Below are positions 44,743 through 53,999 of a stretch of 64,000 bases of DNA, in pieces. Under the pieces are notes generated by a model, which made no database searches, was not told where the DNA came from, and saw only the letters and a program-made list of their open reading frames with translations. Source of the DNA: Pedobacter puniceum (lineage in GTDB: Bacteria; Bacteroidota; Bacteroidia; Sphingobacteriales; Sphingobacteriaceae); NCBI RefSeq assembly GCF_009674685.1, contig NZ_WKJI01000001.1:1488001-1552000 (forward strand), in the 5' to 3' direction. Both the position numbers and the translations under genes were made by a program. Each line of letters begins with the position of its first letter. The stretch's first letter is position 1.

Positions 44743-45639
44743 ATGAGAGTAGATACTTTAGAAGGTCATAATAACCCAGTTTATGCCGTTGTCAGTCATC
44801 CAGAACTTTCATTAGCCTATACAGCGGGTAATGATAAAGGAATTGTTGAGTGGGATTTAGTTAACCAAAAGCATCTTCGTATTTTCAATCAGGTTAGAAG
44901 CACTATTTATGCCTTAGAAATTGTTATCCCTCAGCAACTATTAATTGCTGGTTGTAATGATGGTACACTTTTATTCTTTGACCTATCAAGCACCAAACTT
45001 TTAAAAGTAATTCCATTAGCATCTGCTATTTTCCATATCAAATATCATCCTGTTAAAGAAGAACTCATCGTTTCTACAGATAATGGAAGTATTTTTATCA
45101 TTTCTCTTACAGATAAAAGTATCTTACATCAGTTTAAATCAGGTAACGAAAAAATAAGAGCTTTTGATTTTAGCGATGTTTTAAATTATCTGGTAACAGC
45201 TTCTAATGATAATTTAGTAAGGGTTTATAACCTTCAGGATTATACTTTTATACATGAGTTTGAGGCGCATAGCATGGGGGTTGGTGCAGTAAAATTCTCT
45301 CCAGACCATCGCTTTTTGCTAACAGGTTCTAGAGATGCTCATTTAAGAAGCTGGCACACCCAGAATTGGGCTTGCGAACATAATTTTCCGGCTCATTTAT
45401 TTGCTATATATAAAATTGCTTACCATCCTACCCTACCTTATTTCATAACTTGTAGCAGAGATAAATCCATAAAAATTTGGAGAACAGAAGACTCAAGTTT
45501 ATTTAAAAATTTAAGTATTGATAAGGGCTTACCCGGCCACCGCCTTTCTGTAAACGATATTTGCTGGTCTGCAGATGGGAAGTCTATCATTTCTGTAAGT
45601 GATGATAAACAAGTAAAAGTTTGGGATTTTACAGCTTAA
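44743..45639 (+). CDS. WD40-repeat protein
   Basis: About 298 residues (ATG at 44743, one codon after a TTG). It consists of WD40 blades: LEGHNNPVYAVVSHPELSLA, IVEWDLVNQKHLRIF, HEFEAHSMGVGAVKFSPDHR, LLTGSRDAHLRSWHTQNW, KIAYHPTLPYFITCSRDKSI and the end KVWDFTA, forming one seven-bladed propeller. No signal peptide, so cytoplasmic. It lies 45 bp after hisIE and may be read with it. WD40 proteins are scaffolds; partner and role are unknown. Confidence 0.85.
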   Translation: MRVDTLEGHNNPVYAVVSHPELSLAYTAGNDKGIVEWDLVNQKHLRIFNQVRSTIYALEIVIPQQLLIAGCNDGTLLFFDLSSTKLLKVIPLASAIFHIKYHPVKEELIVSTDNGSIFIISLTDKSILHQFKSGNEKIRAFDFSDVLNYLVTASNDNLVRVYNLQDYTFIHEFEAHSMGVGAVKFSPDHRFLLTGSRDAHLRSWHTQNWACEHNFPAHLFAIYKIAYHPTLPYFITCSRDKSIKIWRTEDSSLFKNLSIDKGLPGHRLSVNDICWSADGKSIISVSDDKQVKVWDFTA

Positions 45640-45641
45640 AT

Positions 45642-48062
45642 CTATCCAACCTTAGATAATTCTGTAGTGATTTTCTCGTATAAGAGGTTTTGGTCTACTG
45701 GCTTGGTCATGTAATCATTCACACCTAATTCAAAGACACGTTGTTTAGTACTCTCCATCACATCTGCAGTTAATACGATGATAGGAATATCTTTATTATG
45801 AGTACCAGCCCTACCATTTCTTATAGCCTCAGTAGCTTCATAACCATCCATCACGGGCATTTGTAAATCCATTAAAATAACATCTACTTCATTATTTTTA
45901 AGAACTTCTAAGCTCTCTGCACCATCAGCCGCAAATAAGGCATTAGTATTAGCCCATTTCTTTAAAATCATCTTCACAACCATTTGGTTTAGCTGATTAT
46001 CCTCAACCACTAAAACTGTTTTACCTAATAAATCTCGGTTATCTGTAGGGAATAAATTTATCACTTTAGCCTCTTGAGGTGCTAATTGATAACTTAACAA
46101 CACTTTACAAGTTGTCCCTTCATTTAAGGTACTTTCTAAACTCACTTCACCCTCATGCAAATCAACCAAAGCTTTTACAATACATAAGCCTATACCAAAG
46201 CCGCCAAATTTTCGCTTGTTATCAATATCTACCTGGGTAAACATATCAAAAACGGTATTCATCTTCTCCTGACTTATACCTATTCCAGTATCTGTTATTG
46301 AGATTGAGAGATTCAATTTCTCATCTACAACCTCATGCTCTATAATGAACTTTATCCCCCCTTTAATGGTAAATTTTATGGCATTATTAAGAATATTATT
46401 AATAATTTGACTTAATCGAGCTTCATCTCCTATTACTTCTAAATCAGTAACTTCAGGCTTTACAAACTCAAACCTCAAGCCTTTATCTTTTGCTTGTATA
46501 ATTACATTAAAGGTTAGTTTTTCTAAGGTTTTAATAGGTTCAAACTTCGTCTTTTGCAGTTGCAGTTCGCCTTTTTCAATTTTAGAAAAATCCAAAATAT
46601 CGTTAACAGATGATATCAAACTATCAGAAACGTATTTGATAGTTTCCATCTTTTCTTTTACTTTCTCATCCTTTATTTCGGCTTCTAACGAATTTGCAAT
46701 ACCCAAAATAGCGTTTAAAGGCGTTCTTAATTCGTGGCTCATGTTAGATAAGAAATAAGATTTTACCTCATTCATTTCTTGCGAACGTTGTAAAGCGATA
46801 GTTTGTAATTTCTCTCTATCTGTTTTCAATAATCTAATACGATTAGACATAGATAAGGAAAGAGCTATCACCTCTAAACCTATCCCAAGTTTGGTAACAT
46901 TATCAATCCCCAGAGATAAAACTCCAAAATTTAATAAAATAGCAACTGTAAAACTCAAAAATAATATGGCTATACCCGAAGTAAAAAATACATCAATAGG
47001 TTGTTTTTTAACATTTAAACTTATTACAGATGCTAAAATCAACAACATCCCTATTAAGGTTAAAATATTAACTATAGGGTATGAAAACTCTAAAAAAGAA
47101 GGAATTAATAAAACACCAAGTAAAACCATGCCTAAGGCTATATAAATGATTTTGAAAAACTGATGTAGTAGCGGATTGTACTTCTTAATATTGAGAAACT
47201 CTTCGGTATATTTTCCAAAAAAGAATGAACCTAAAATGGCAAATATGATAACAGCATGTAGCGAGAACCAAGAGTTTGTTGTACTTATATATTGATGATA
47301 ATAGCCGTCTAAAGAAAAGTGGCAAAACGCAACAAATATCACATATACAGAATAATATAAGAAAGATCTATCTTGAAGAGCAAAATAAAAAAAGAGATAA
47401 AAAATAGAAACTAGTAATAGTATACCGTAAAAAACACCAAAAACGATTTGCTCATGGTAAACCTTTTGTAACAAACTTTCCTGACTTATAAGTATCAGCG
47501 GTAGATTATTCTTTTCGCCATCATTAATAACCTCTAAATAAGCTATTTTCTCCTCATGAGGCATCAATTCTATCTTAAATAAAGTTGCCCTATTTTTAAC
47601 ACTTTTTTCAGAAAAATCTATATTATCTCCGCTCTTTTGTAAAGTATATTTTTGAGTATTAGCCCCTTTAAACATGTAAAGATTTACATTATCTGTAACA
47701 GGTTCAGCAGTTTCTAAATAATACATTAATTCATGTTCTGTATTATTTTTTATGGCAAACTTTACCCAATAAATGTCTTTGGTAAAACCTAAACTAGCTT
47801 CGTTATTTTTTATCTGTTGAAAGAGGAGCTTACTTTCTTGATTTCTTATTTGATTAATGGTATACTGCTGACTACCGACATTAACAATGCTAGCATACTT
47901 GGTAATATAAGCTTTTTCAGGTAATTTATTCGGCTGTAAAACTACCTGAGCCTGAAGCACAACAATATTAAAGAATAAGAAAATGAGAGATAACAATCGC
48001 AATTGTTTAAAGTTTATAAATGAGCTTATGTACAATTTACCCTTTATAAACTTAGAAAGCAA
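45642..48062 (-). CDS. Hybrid sensor histidine kinase with 7TMR-DISM sensor
   Basis: 806 residues. A signal-like helix (about 22-40) precedes a 7TMR-DISM extracellular region (YWVKFAIKNNTEHELMYYLE) and seven membrane helices (about 205-400). HisKA has the phospho-acceptor in YFLSNMSHELRTPLNAILGI (about 442); HATPase has NNILNNAIKFTIKGGI and DTGIGIS; a C-terminal receiver has VILMDLQMPVMDGYEA with the phospho-Asp near 730 and the Lys in DYMTKPVDQN. No DNA-binding domain follows, so output goes through phosphotransfer to another protein or a downstream Hpt. Signal unknown, possibly a sugar or other small molecule. Convergent with the WD40 gene (gap 2 bp); the NlpC/P60 gene is upstream on the same strand. 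Confidence 0.92.
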   Translation of the reverse strand: MLSKFIKGKLYISSFINFKQLRLLSLIFLFFNIVVLQAQVVLQPNKLPEKAYITKYASIVNVGSQQYTINQIRNQESKLLFQQIKNNEASLGFTKDIYWVKFAIKNNTEHELMYYLETAEPVTDNVNLYMFKGANTQKYTLQKSGDNIDFSEKSVKNRATLFKIELMPHEEKIAYLEVINDGEKNNLPLILISQESLLQKVYHEQIVFGVFYGILLLVSIFYLFFYFALQDRSFLYYSVYVIFVAFCHFSLDGYYHQYISTTNSWFSLHAVIIFAILGSFFFGKYTEEFLNIKKYNPLLHQFFKIIYIALGMVLLGVLLIPSFLEFSYPIVNILTLIGMLLILASVISLNVKKQPIDVFFTSGIAILFLSFTVAILLNFGVLSLGIDNVTKLGIGLEVIALSLSMSNRIRLLKTDREKLQTIALQRSQEMNEVKSYFLSNMSHELRTPLNAILGIANSLEAEIKDEKVKEKMETIKYVSDSLISSVNDILDFSKIEKGELQLQKTKFEPIKTLEKLTFNVIIQAKDKGLRFEFVKPEVTDLEVIGDEARLSQIINNILNNAIKFTIKGGIKFIIEHEVVDEKLNLSISITDTGIGISQEKMNTVFDMFTQVDIDNKRKFGGFGIGLCIVKALVDLHEGEVSLESTLNEGTTCKVLLSYQLAPQEAKVINLFPTDNRDLLGKTVLVVEDNQLNQMVVKMILKKWANTNALFAADGAESLEVLKNNEVDVILMDLQMPVMDGYEATEAIRNGRAGTHNKDIPIIVLTADVMESTKQRVFELGVNDYMTKPVDQNLLYEKITTELSKVG

Positions 48063-48065
48063 TTT

Positions 48066-48857
48066 TTAGTTTTGATATCTTTTAATTATTCTGAGTTTAT
48101 GTGAATATTTCTTTAAATCAGAAGAGAATATCCCTTGATTATCTATAAAATCAATTTTAACTCTTCCGGATGCATGTATAATCTGACTGTTATTGAGCAT
48201 GATGCCAACATGCGTAATTCTTCCTTCCTCATTATCAAAAAATGCTAAATCACCAGCTTTAGCTTCTGTAAGAAAATTAACTAAAGTACCTTGTTCTGCT
48301 TGTTGCGAGGCATCTCTCTTGATTTTTTTTCCTAACATTTTAAAAACCGTTTGGGTAAAGCCAGAACAATCTATACCAAAATGCGTTCTTCCACCCCATA
48401 AATAAGGAACATTTAAAAACCGCTTTGCTATTTCTTCTACATCACCAGCAAAATCATCAGCATTAGGCATCATTACATTGCTACTTATAATTTGATAATA
48501 TTCATCATCCAAAGTACATTTACCATCATCAAAAAAAGGTAATAAACTACCTGCACATAAATAAACTGGCTCTTTATGCGCTCCTTTTAAAGCTAGTGTG
48601 TTAACATCTAAAGTTAAAAACTGCATATGCTGATTGAGTTTTTCAAACTGATGATTATCCAAAAACTTCACCTGCTTTTCATCAATCCAACCCTCATAAT
48701 CATCAAAAGAAGTTTTTACTCTTAGCCAATGGTCTTCCTGCTCAAGCACATGCATGGTCTCGCCAAATAAAACTTGTGAAACCATTTCCGAAGAATGAGA
48801 AGCATTTGCCCTTAATGGCACAACGGATAAAAAAGCAATAGCGAATTGTTTGTTCAT
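48066..48857 (-). CDS. NlpC/P60 peptidase with SH3 domains
   Basis: Cleaves peptidoglycan peptides, typically the gamma-D-Glu-L-diaminoacyl bond. From the ATG at 48857 (MNKQFAIAFLSVVPLRANAS) residues 1-75 form an SH3-like domain (MVSQVLFGETMHVLEQEDHW). The NlpC domain starts near 140: PYLWGGRTHFGIDCSGFTQT with the nucleophile Cys, then GRITHVGIMLNNSQIIHASG with the His. The open frame extends 13 codons upstream to 48896, but that extension shows nothing conserved. 263 residues. No clear signal peptide, as often seen in this Bacteroidota group. Divergent from the universal stress protein gene with about 40 bp between starts. Confidence 0.88.
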   Translation of the reverse strand: MNKQFAIAFLSVVPLRANASHSSEMVSQVLFGETMHVLEQEDHWLRVKTSFDDYEGWIDEKQVKFLDNHQFEKLNQHMQFLTLDVNTLALKGAHKEPVYLCAGSLLPFFDDGKCTLDDEYYQIISSNVMMPNADDFAGDVEEIAKRFLNVPYLWGGRTHFGIDCSGFTQTVFKMLGKKIKRDASQQAEQGTLVNFLTEAKAGDLAFFDNEEGRITHVGIMLNNSQIIHASGRVKIDFIDNQGIFSSDLKKYSHKLRIIKRYQN

Positions 48858-48898
48858 AAAATTATAATGTAGAAATAATTTTATGTAAATTAACACAA

Positions 48899-49378
48899 AT
48901 GAATGATATCATGGAAAATTTCACAACTTTTCAAAAAATTTTAATCGCAGTAGACGATAGCAAATATTCTTATAACGCTGCAAAATATGGTTTTGGCCTA
49001 GCAAAAAAGCTGGGTGCAGAGGTTGGTTTAATACACGTAAATGAGTTTCCGGTAACTGCAAATATTGCTGCCGACCCTTTATTAGGTGATCCAGGTATTT
49101 CTATCCCAAATATTTTAGATATACAAAAAGAAAGTGCTGTAAACCTAGTAAACAAAATTAAAGAAGAATTTGCAGAGGATTTAGCTGTAAGCGAGTTTAT
49201 TCTGGAAGGTAATATCACAGATGAAGTTATTAATACTGCTAAAAGCTTTAACGCAAGTTTAATAGTTTTAGGCACACATAGTAGAACGGGATTAAGCCAT
49301 TTTATTGCGGGTTCAGTGGCAGAAAATATTAGCAGACATTCTGTATGCCCAGTCTTAATTGTTCCTACTAAATCATAA
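48899..49378 (+). CDS. Universal stress protein (UspA family)
   Basis: 159 residues, single Usp domain: KILIAVDDSKYSYNAAKYGF, ANLVHVNEF-type strand (GLIHVNEFPVT), and the nucleotide-binding end GTHSRTGLSHFIAGSVAENI followed by CPVLIVPTK (G-x-x-R/S-x-G motif). ATG at 48899, with another at 48911. ATP-binding type. Stress role general; not specific. Confidence 0.88.
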   Translation: MNDIMENFTTFQKILIAVDDSKYSYNAAKYGFGLAKKLGAEVGLIHVNEFPVTANIAADPLLGDPGISIPNILDIQKESAVNLVNKIKEEFAEDLAVSEFILEGNITDEVINTAKSFNASLIVLGTHSRTGLSHFIAGSVAENISRHSVCPVLIVPTKS

Positions 49379-49380
49379 AA

Positions 49381-49408
49381 AAATCCGGCATTTTTAATGC
49401 CGGATTTT
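49381..49408. terminator. Bidirectional intrinsic terminator
   Basis: AAATCCGGCATT and AATGCCGGATTT form a perfect 12-bp stem with a TTT loop. T-rich tails on both strands serve the convergent stress-protein and ferredoxin genes. Confidence 0.9.
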
Positions 49409-49414
49409 CATTTC

Positions 49415-49768
49415 TTAACCTTCTTGGTGTAACCAAGCCTTTTTAGCCAAAAGTTCTTCTTCGGTTTCTCTAACGTCTTCATCATCAACACAGCAATCTA
49501 CCGGGCAAACTGCAGCACACTGTGGCTCATCATGAAAACCTTTACATTCTGTACATTTATCAGAAACTATATAGTAAACTTCATCAGAAATTGCACTTTG
49601 TACCTCATCAGCGTCAAGCGTTTCCCCTCCGCCAAAATCAATAATACCTTTTAAACTGGTTCCTTCAGAAAATTTCCATGGTTGTCCGGCATCGTAAATA
49701 GCATTATTAGGGCATTCAGGCTCACATGCTCCGCAATTTATACACTCATCTGTAATTTTAATAGCCAT
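49415..49768 (-). CDS. Ferredoxin with two 4Fe-4S clusters
   Basis: 117 residues. First cluster CINCGACEPECPNN; second CTECKGFHDEPQCAAVCPVDCC with the 4Fe-4S ligand spacing CxxCx(8)CxxxCP seen in 2[4Fe-4S] ferredoxins that carry an insertion in the second binding site. Acidic C-terminus (DDEDVRETEEELLAKK). Small electron carrier; partner unknown. A -7-like box TATATTTG lies on the minus strand at 49824-49831, about 55 bases upstream, sharing the bases TATATTTGCAGC with the his promoter. Confidence 0.9.
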   Translation of the reverse strand: MAIKITDECINCGACEPECPNNAIYDAGQPWKFSEGTSLKGIIDFGGGETLDADEVQSAISDEVYYIVSDKCTECKGFHDEPQCAAVCPVDCCVDDEDVRETEEELLAKKAWLHQEG

Positions 49769-49862
49769 ATCTTATAATATCTTCAGTCTTAAACGTAGTT
49801 TTGTGTCTTCCAAAATTAAGCTGCAAATATAACACATTTACAGTATTAGAGTTTTAAAATCT

Positions 49863-50885
49863 ATGTCTAATTTTAATAAAGAGAAAAAAGCTGAGGCTTT
49901 GGTGACATTAGGAGCTTACATGCTTCAACCAGATGAGCAATTACAACAGCTTATTTTACAAGCCAAAAATAAAAATGGCTGGTTTACAGAACATGAAGTT
50001 AGTAATGCTGTAAAAGCTGTTGCGAGTTCTTTAAACACCAAAGACCTAACTTATTGGCTTAATGATTATGAATTTCATACAAGTGCAAAAAAAATCGGGT
50101 TGGTTCTAGCGGGAAATATCCCAATGGTTGGTTTTCACGATATTATTTGTGTTCTATTGGCAGGGCATCATGCACTTATTAAATTATCTTCTCAGGATGA
50201 TATGCTGATTCCTTACATCTTAAACAAATTGATTGAGATTGAATCTGAATTTAAATCCCAAATCAGTTTCGTAAATAGGTTAGAAAATTTTGATGCCATT
50301 ATTGCCACAGGAAGTAATAATACTTCCCGGTATTTCGAATATTATTTCTCTAAAGTACCACACATCATCAGAAAAAATAGAAATAGCATTGCTGTATTAT
50401 CTGGGCAAGAATCTGAAACAGAACTTAAAGCCCTAGGAAAAGATATTTTAGATTATTATGGTTTAGGATGCCGTAACGTTTCTAAAGTTTTAGTTCCTAA
50501 AGGCTACAATTTTATTCCATTTTTTGAAGCGATAGAAGAATATAACACCATTATCAACCATCACAAATATCAAAACAATTACGACTACAACAAGTCTATA
50601 TATCTGGTAAATAAGGTAGAACATTTAGATAATGGATTTTTATTACTAACCAGAAATGAGCAATTAAGTTCTCCTCTTTCTGTTTTATACTTTGAGGAAT
50701 ATGATGATTTAAAAACCGCCGAAACTTACATTACAGAAAGAAGCGAACAAATACAGGTTGTTATAACTCATTTAAATTTAGATATTCAGAATGCTAAAGC
50801 TAGCTTTGGAGAAAGCCAGCAACCAAAGCTTTGGGATTATGCCGATGGTATTGATACCATGAAGTTTTTGGCCGCTTTAAATTGA
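49863..50885 (+). CDS. Acyl-CoA reductase (LuxC-like)
   Basis: 340 residues of the LuxC-type aldehyde-dehydrogenase-fold family. Seen: GLVLAGNIPMVGFHDIICVL, HALIKLSSQDDMLIPYI, ATGSNNTSRYFEYYFSKVPH, and the region around LDYYGLGCRNVSKVLVPKGY, in which the Cys is the expected acyl-thioester residue (CRNVSK). In light-emitting bacteria LuxC reduces acyl groups to aldehyde together with LuxD and LuxE; none of these is nearby. In Bacteroidota such single LuxC homologues are widespread and their substrate is not established. Divergent from the ferredoxin gene, whose product could supply electrons, but this is only proximity. Confidence 0.85.
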   Translation: MSNFNKEKKAEALVTLGAYMLQPDEQLQQLILQAKNKNGWFTEHEVSNAVKAVASSLNTKDLTYWLNDYEFHTSAKKIGLVLAGNIPMVGFHDIICVLLAGHHALIKLSSQDDMLIPYILNKLIEIESEFKSQISFVNRLENFDAIIATGSNNTSRYFEYYFSKVPHIIRKNRNSIAVLSGQESETELKALGKDILDYYGLGCRNVSKVLVPKGYNFIPFFEAIEEYNTIINHHKYQNNYDYNKSIYLVNKVEHLDNGFLLLTRNEQLSSPLSVLYFEEYDDLKTAETYITERSEQIQVVITHLNLDIQNAKASFGESQQPKLWDYADGIDTMKFLAALN

Positions 50886-50933
50886 TTTAAAAATAACCAT
50901 CATCAGCAAACAAAAAATTTTAACTTTGAAACT

Positions 50934-51137
50934 ATGTATGTAATCAAAGTAAAAGGAGTGGCAAAAATACCGGATTACGTACAACTACGTGACGAGAAAT
51001 TTACGCTTCTTGCATATTTTAGAATAGATAGGCCAGATAAATCTTTAGAAAAAATAGGTTTAGGCGATAAGGCAGAATATATAATGAATATGGTAAAGGA
51101 TTTGCCTTTTGGGCAGATTCTTAAATTAGATATCTAA
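50934..51137 (+). CDS. Small conserved-looking protein upstream of ftsE
   Basis: 67 residues, MYVIKVKGVAKIPDYVQLRD then EKFTLLAYFRIDRPDKSLEK and ending LPFGQILKLDI. Good codon use and a stop 4 bp before the ftsE start, so it is probably co-translated with it. No family or motif recognised; no signal peptide or membrane segment. Confidence 0.7.
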   Translation: MYVIKVKGVAKIPDYVQLRDEKFTLLAYFRIDRPDKSLEKIGLGDKAEYIMNMVKDLPFGQILKLDI

Positions 51138-51141
51138 CAAA

Positions 51142-51822
51142 ATGATTGGGAATACGGTAATACAACTTAATAATATTGATATTTTTCAGCAAAAACACTT
51201 AGTGCTTTCTGGTGTAAATCTGGAAGTTAAAAGAGGTGAATTTGTTTACCTTATTGGACAAACCGGTTCTGGAAAAAGTAGCCTGCTTAAGATTATTTAT
51301 GGCGATTTACACATTGCTAGCGGAGATGGGCATGCTGTAGGTTTTGAATTAAAGACTTTAAAAGAACAAGATGTACCTTTTTTAAGAAGAAAACTGGGTA
51401 TTGTTTTTCAGGATTTTCAGTTATTAACAGACCGTACCATAGAAGAAAACCTCCAATTTGTACTTAAAGCTACTGGCTGGAAAGACAAAAACTTAATTGC
51501 AGAAAGAATTAAGGATGTTTTAGAAAAAGTTGGTTTACGTAGTAAAATGAAGAAAATGCCACATGAAATTTCTGGTGGTGAGCAGCAAAGAGTAGTGATA
51601 GCTAGAGCCTTGTTAAACGATCCAGAATTGATTTTAGCTGATGAACCAACAGGTAACCTAGACCCGGAAACATCAGAAGAAATTATGATATTATTAAGGC
51701 AAATTAGCCAGTCTGGAACCGCCGTTTTAATGGCTACTCATGATTATCATATCATTAGAACCTTCCCTTCAAGAATTATCAAATGCGAAAGCGGTAAAGT
51801 AGTTGAAGACGCTACCGTATAA
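51142..51822 (+). CDS. ftsE: Cell division ATP-binding protein FtsE
   Basis: 226-residue ABC ATPase: Walker [17 protein letters not shown], signature [20 protein letters not shown], Walker [16 protein letters not shown]. The D-loop and switch His (MATHDYH) fit FtsE, which with FtsX regulates cell-wall hydrolases at the septum. ftsX is not adjacent; the gene is followed by a terminator hairpin and grpE. LolD-type or other small ABC ATPases are alternatives, but the sequence [20 protein letters not shown] is FtsE-like. Confidence 0.85.
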   Translation: MIGNTVIQLNNIDIFQQKHLVLSGVNLEVKRGEFVYLIGQTGSGKSSLLKIIYGDLHIASGDGHAVGFELKTLKEQDVPFLRRKLGIVFQDFQLLTDRTIEENLQFVLKATGWKDKNLIAERIKDVLEKVGLRSKMKKMPHEISGGEQQRVVIARALLNDPELILADEPTGNLDPETSEEIMILLRQISQSGTAVLMATHDYHIIRTFPSRIIKCESGKVVEDATV

Positions 51823-51840
51823 ACATTAGAAACATACCTA

Positions 51841-51897
51841 AAACAGTCAAAATGTAATTCTGCTAAAAACAGAACTGACAGCTTGACTGTTTTTTTG
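51841..51897 (+). terminator. Composite terminator hairpin after ftsE
   Basis: Outer stem AAACAGTCAA with TTGACTGTTT, an inner stem TTCTG with CAGAA and a TTTTTTT tail at 51891-51897. It separates ftsE from grpE. A short region between the tail and the grpE ATG (51898-51943) must hold the grpE promoter; no clear Bacteroidota -7 box was seen there. Confidence 0.75.
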
Positions 51898-51943
51898 CAT
51901 CTGGCAAAGTTTTGGTAATTCTTTAAAATATTAGAATTATAAT

Positions 51944-52552
51944 ATGTTTAAGAAAAAGAAGACTGTGGAAAATCAAGATACTAACAAAATGACAGACAAT
52001 ACACAAGAATCTCAGGCAGAGAAAGAAGTAAGAGAAGAAATTGAGCAAGTAAACGAGGCAAGACAAAACCAAGTTGAAGAAACAATTGAAAACGAAGAAA
52101 TCTCTGAAGTAGACAAGTTAAAAGATGAAGTAGCTTCTTTAAACGATAAATATATTAGACTTTATGCTGAGTTTGACAATTACAAACGCAGAACCACTAA
52201 AGAACGCATAGATTTACTACAAACTGCGGGTAAAGATGTAATTGTATCTCTATTATCTGTTCTTGATGATTTTGAAAGAGCTGCAAAAGCAATGGAAAAT
52301 GCACAAGAAATAGAACCTGTTAAAGAAGGTGTTAATTTAGTTCATCATAAACTAAAATCTTTATTAACACAAAAGGGCTTAAAAGAAATGGAATCTAAAG
52401 GTCAACCTTTTGATGCAGAAATACATGAAGCTATCACCAATATCCCTGCTCCTTCTGATGATTTAAAAGGAAAAGTGATTGATGAGGTAGAAAAAGGATA
52501 TTATTTAAATGACAAAGTAATACGCTTCGCTAAAGTAGTAGTTGGAGCATAA
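51944..52552 (+). CDS. grpE: Nucleotide exchange factor GrpE
   Basis: 202 residues. An acidic, flexible N-terminal 60 residues (TQESQAEKEVREEIEQVNEA) leads into the coiled coil (KDEVASLNDKYIRLYAEFDN), then YKRRTTKERIDLLQTAGKDV, and the beta domain HEAITNIPAPSDDLKGKVID ending GYYLNDKVIRFAKVVVG. Exchanges ADP on DnaK. It is followed by dnaJ after an 87-base spacer with iterated words; dnaK is not in the window. Confidence 0.96.
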   Translation: MFKKKKTVENQDTNKMTDNTQESQAEKEVREEIEQVNEARQNQVEETIENEEISEVDKLKDEVASLNDKYIRLYAEFDNYKRRTTKERIDLLQTAGKDVIVSLLSVLDDFERAAKAMENAQEIEPVKEGVNLVHHKLKSLLTQKGLKEMESKGQPFDAEIHEAITNIPAPSDDLKGKVIDEVEKGYYLNDKVIRFAKVVVGA

Positions 52553-52639
52553 GTTAAATTTTGAAGGATTGATTTTTAAGTGAATGAACAATTTTCAAGA
52601 ATTTAAAATCTATCGTTCAATCATTCAACAAATAAATAC
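52553..52639. repeat. AT-rich spacer with inverted words between grpE and dnaJ
   Basis: GAATGAAC near 52581 and GTTCAATCATTC near 52614 face each other around TTTCAAGAATTTAAAATC. This belongs to the iterated-word spacer class. Confidence 0.35.
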
Positions 52640-53797
52640 ATGAGTAAAAGAGATTATTACGATATACTTGGTGTTTCAAAAGGCGCATCTGCTGATGAGA
52701 TTAAAAAAGCCTACAGAAAGTTGGCTATTAAATATCATCCAGATAAAAACCCGGATGATAAAGCAGCTGAAGACAAGTTTAAAGAAGCAGCAGAGGCTTA
52801 CGAGGTATTAAGTAATCCAGAGAAACGCCAGCGTTATGACCAATTTGGGCATGCCGGGGCACAAGGTGGCTTTGGTGGGGGCTACGGCGGAGGTGGCATG
52901 AATATGGAAGACATATTTAGCCAATTTGGAGATGTATTTGGCGGTGGTAATCCTTTTGATAGTTTCTTTGGTGGCGGAGGGCAGTCTCGTGGCGGTAGAA
53001 GGGTACAACGTGGCAGTAACCTACGCATTAAAGTAAAACTCACCTTAGAAGAAATTGCTAATGGCGTAGAAAAGAAGGTTAAGGTTAATAAACAAGTTGT
53101 TTGTAATACTTGCGACGGAACTGGTGCTAAAGATAAAAGCTCTTTTAGTACTTGTAAAACTTGTGGTGGAAGTGGCGCTGTAAGAAGAGTTACTAATACT
53201 ATTTTAGGGCAAATGCAAACAACCAGCACCTGCCCTACTTGTAATGGCGAGGGCTCTACAATTTCTTCTAAATGTAACACTTGCCATGGCGATGGTGTAA
53301 CCAGAGGCGAGGAAACCATCAGCATCAATATTCCTGCTGGTGTAAGTGAAGGTATGCAACTAAGTATGAGTGGCAAAGGTAATGCTGCCCCACGTGGCGG
53401 CGTTCCAGGAGATTTAATCATCTTAATTGAAGAAGTGCCTCATGAAACACTAAAAAGAGAAGGCATTAATATCATTTATGATTTACATGTAAGCTTTGTT
53501 GATGCTGCTTTAGGTACAAGTGTAGAAATACCAACTATAGACGGTAAAGCAAGAATTAAATTAGAACCAGGCACACAAGGCGGAAAAATCCTCAGACTAA
53601 AAGGCAAAGGTATACCAGAAGTAAACTCTTACCACAAAGGAGACCAGTTGATACAAGTAAACATCTGGACACCAAAAAATATTAATCATGAAGAAAGAGA
53701 GCTTCTAGAAAAATTAAGAACATCTGAAAACTTTAAACCAAATCCTGGTAAGAATGAAAAAAGCTTCTTTGACAGGATGAAAGAATACTTTGAGTAA
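52640..53797 (+). CDS. dnaJ: Chaperone protein DnaJ
   Basis: 385 residues. J-domain [20 protein letters not shown] with the HPD in [10 protein letters not shown]; Gly/Phe-rich linker ([20 protein letters not shown]); four zinc motifs [37 protein letters not shown]-terminal substrate-binding domain ending with FFDRMKEYF. Works with DnaK and GrpE in folding. A terminator hairpin lies 13 bp after the stop. Confidence 0.97.
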   Translation: MSKRDYYDILGVSKGASADEIKKAYRKLAIKYHPDKNPDDKAAEDKFKEAAEAYEVLSNPEKRQRYDQFGHAGAQGGFGGGYGGGGMNMEDIFSQFGDVFGGGNPFDSFFGGGGQSRGGRRVQRGSNLRIKVKLTLEEIANGVEKKVKVNKQVVCNTCDGTGAKDKSSFSTCKTCGGSGAVRRVTNTILGQMQTTSTCPTCNGEGSTISSKCNTCHGDGVTRGEETISINIPAGVSEGMQLSMSGKGNAAPRGGVPGDLIILIEEVPHETLKREGINIIYDLHVSFVDAALGTSVEIPTIDGKARIKLEPGTQGGKILRLKGKGIPEVNSYHKGDQLIQVNIWTPKNINHEERELLEKLRTSENFKPNPGKNEKSFFDRMKEYFE

Positions 53798-53809
53798 GAT
53801 AAAGATTCG

Positions 53810-53840
53810 AAAGGCGAAATATTAAGTTTCGCCTTTTTTT
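53810..53840 (+). terminator. Intrinsic terminator after dnaJ
   Basis: AAAGGCGAAA (53810-53819) pairs with TTTCGCCTTT (53827-53836), followed by a T-run. Confidence 0.85.
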
Positions 53841-53940
53841 CTGTGTTTATTTTGATAAATTAGATTTTAGAAATCGATTTATTTTAAAAATAAAGCACTT
53901 TTTTGGGTTTTTGTATCTAAAATAATAGATTATACAAACA

Positions 53941-53961
53941 ACAATTTTTAATCAAAATTGT
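53941..53961. promoter_or_regulatory. Inverted repeat upstream of the sugar dehydrogenase gene
   Basis: ACAATTTT-TAATC-AAAATTGT, a perfect 8-bp inverted repeat 38 bases upstream of the start. It could be an operator or a weak hairpin. The rest of the 53840-53999 gap is AT-rich without a clear promoter motif. Confidence 0.4.
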
Positions 53962-53999
53962 AATTTCATAAAATAAAACTTTAAGAAACCACTCAAACT

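Noticed and set aside
51898-51943. Sigma-54-like site TGGCAAAGTTTTGG before grpE
   Set aside because: The -12 part lacks the GC and spacing does not fit TGGCAC-N5-TTGC; a single weak match is not enough.
52882-53421. 179-codon antisense frame in dnaJ
   Set aside because: It mirrors the Gly-rich and zinc-finger coding of dnaJ on the opposite strand and has a proline/leucine-rich composition unlike a real protein.
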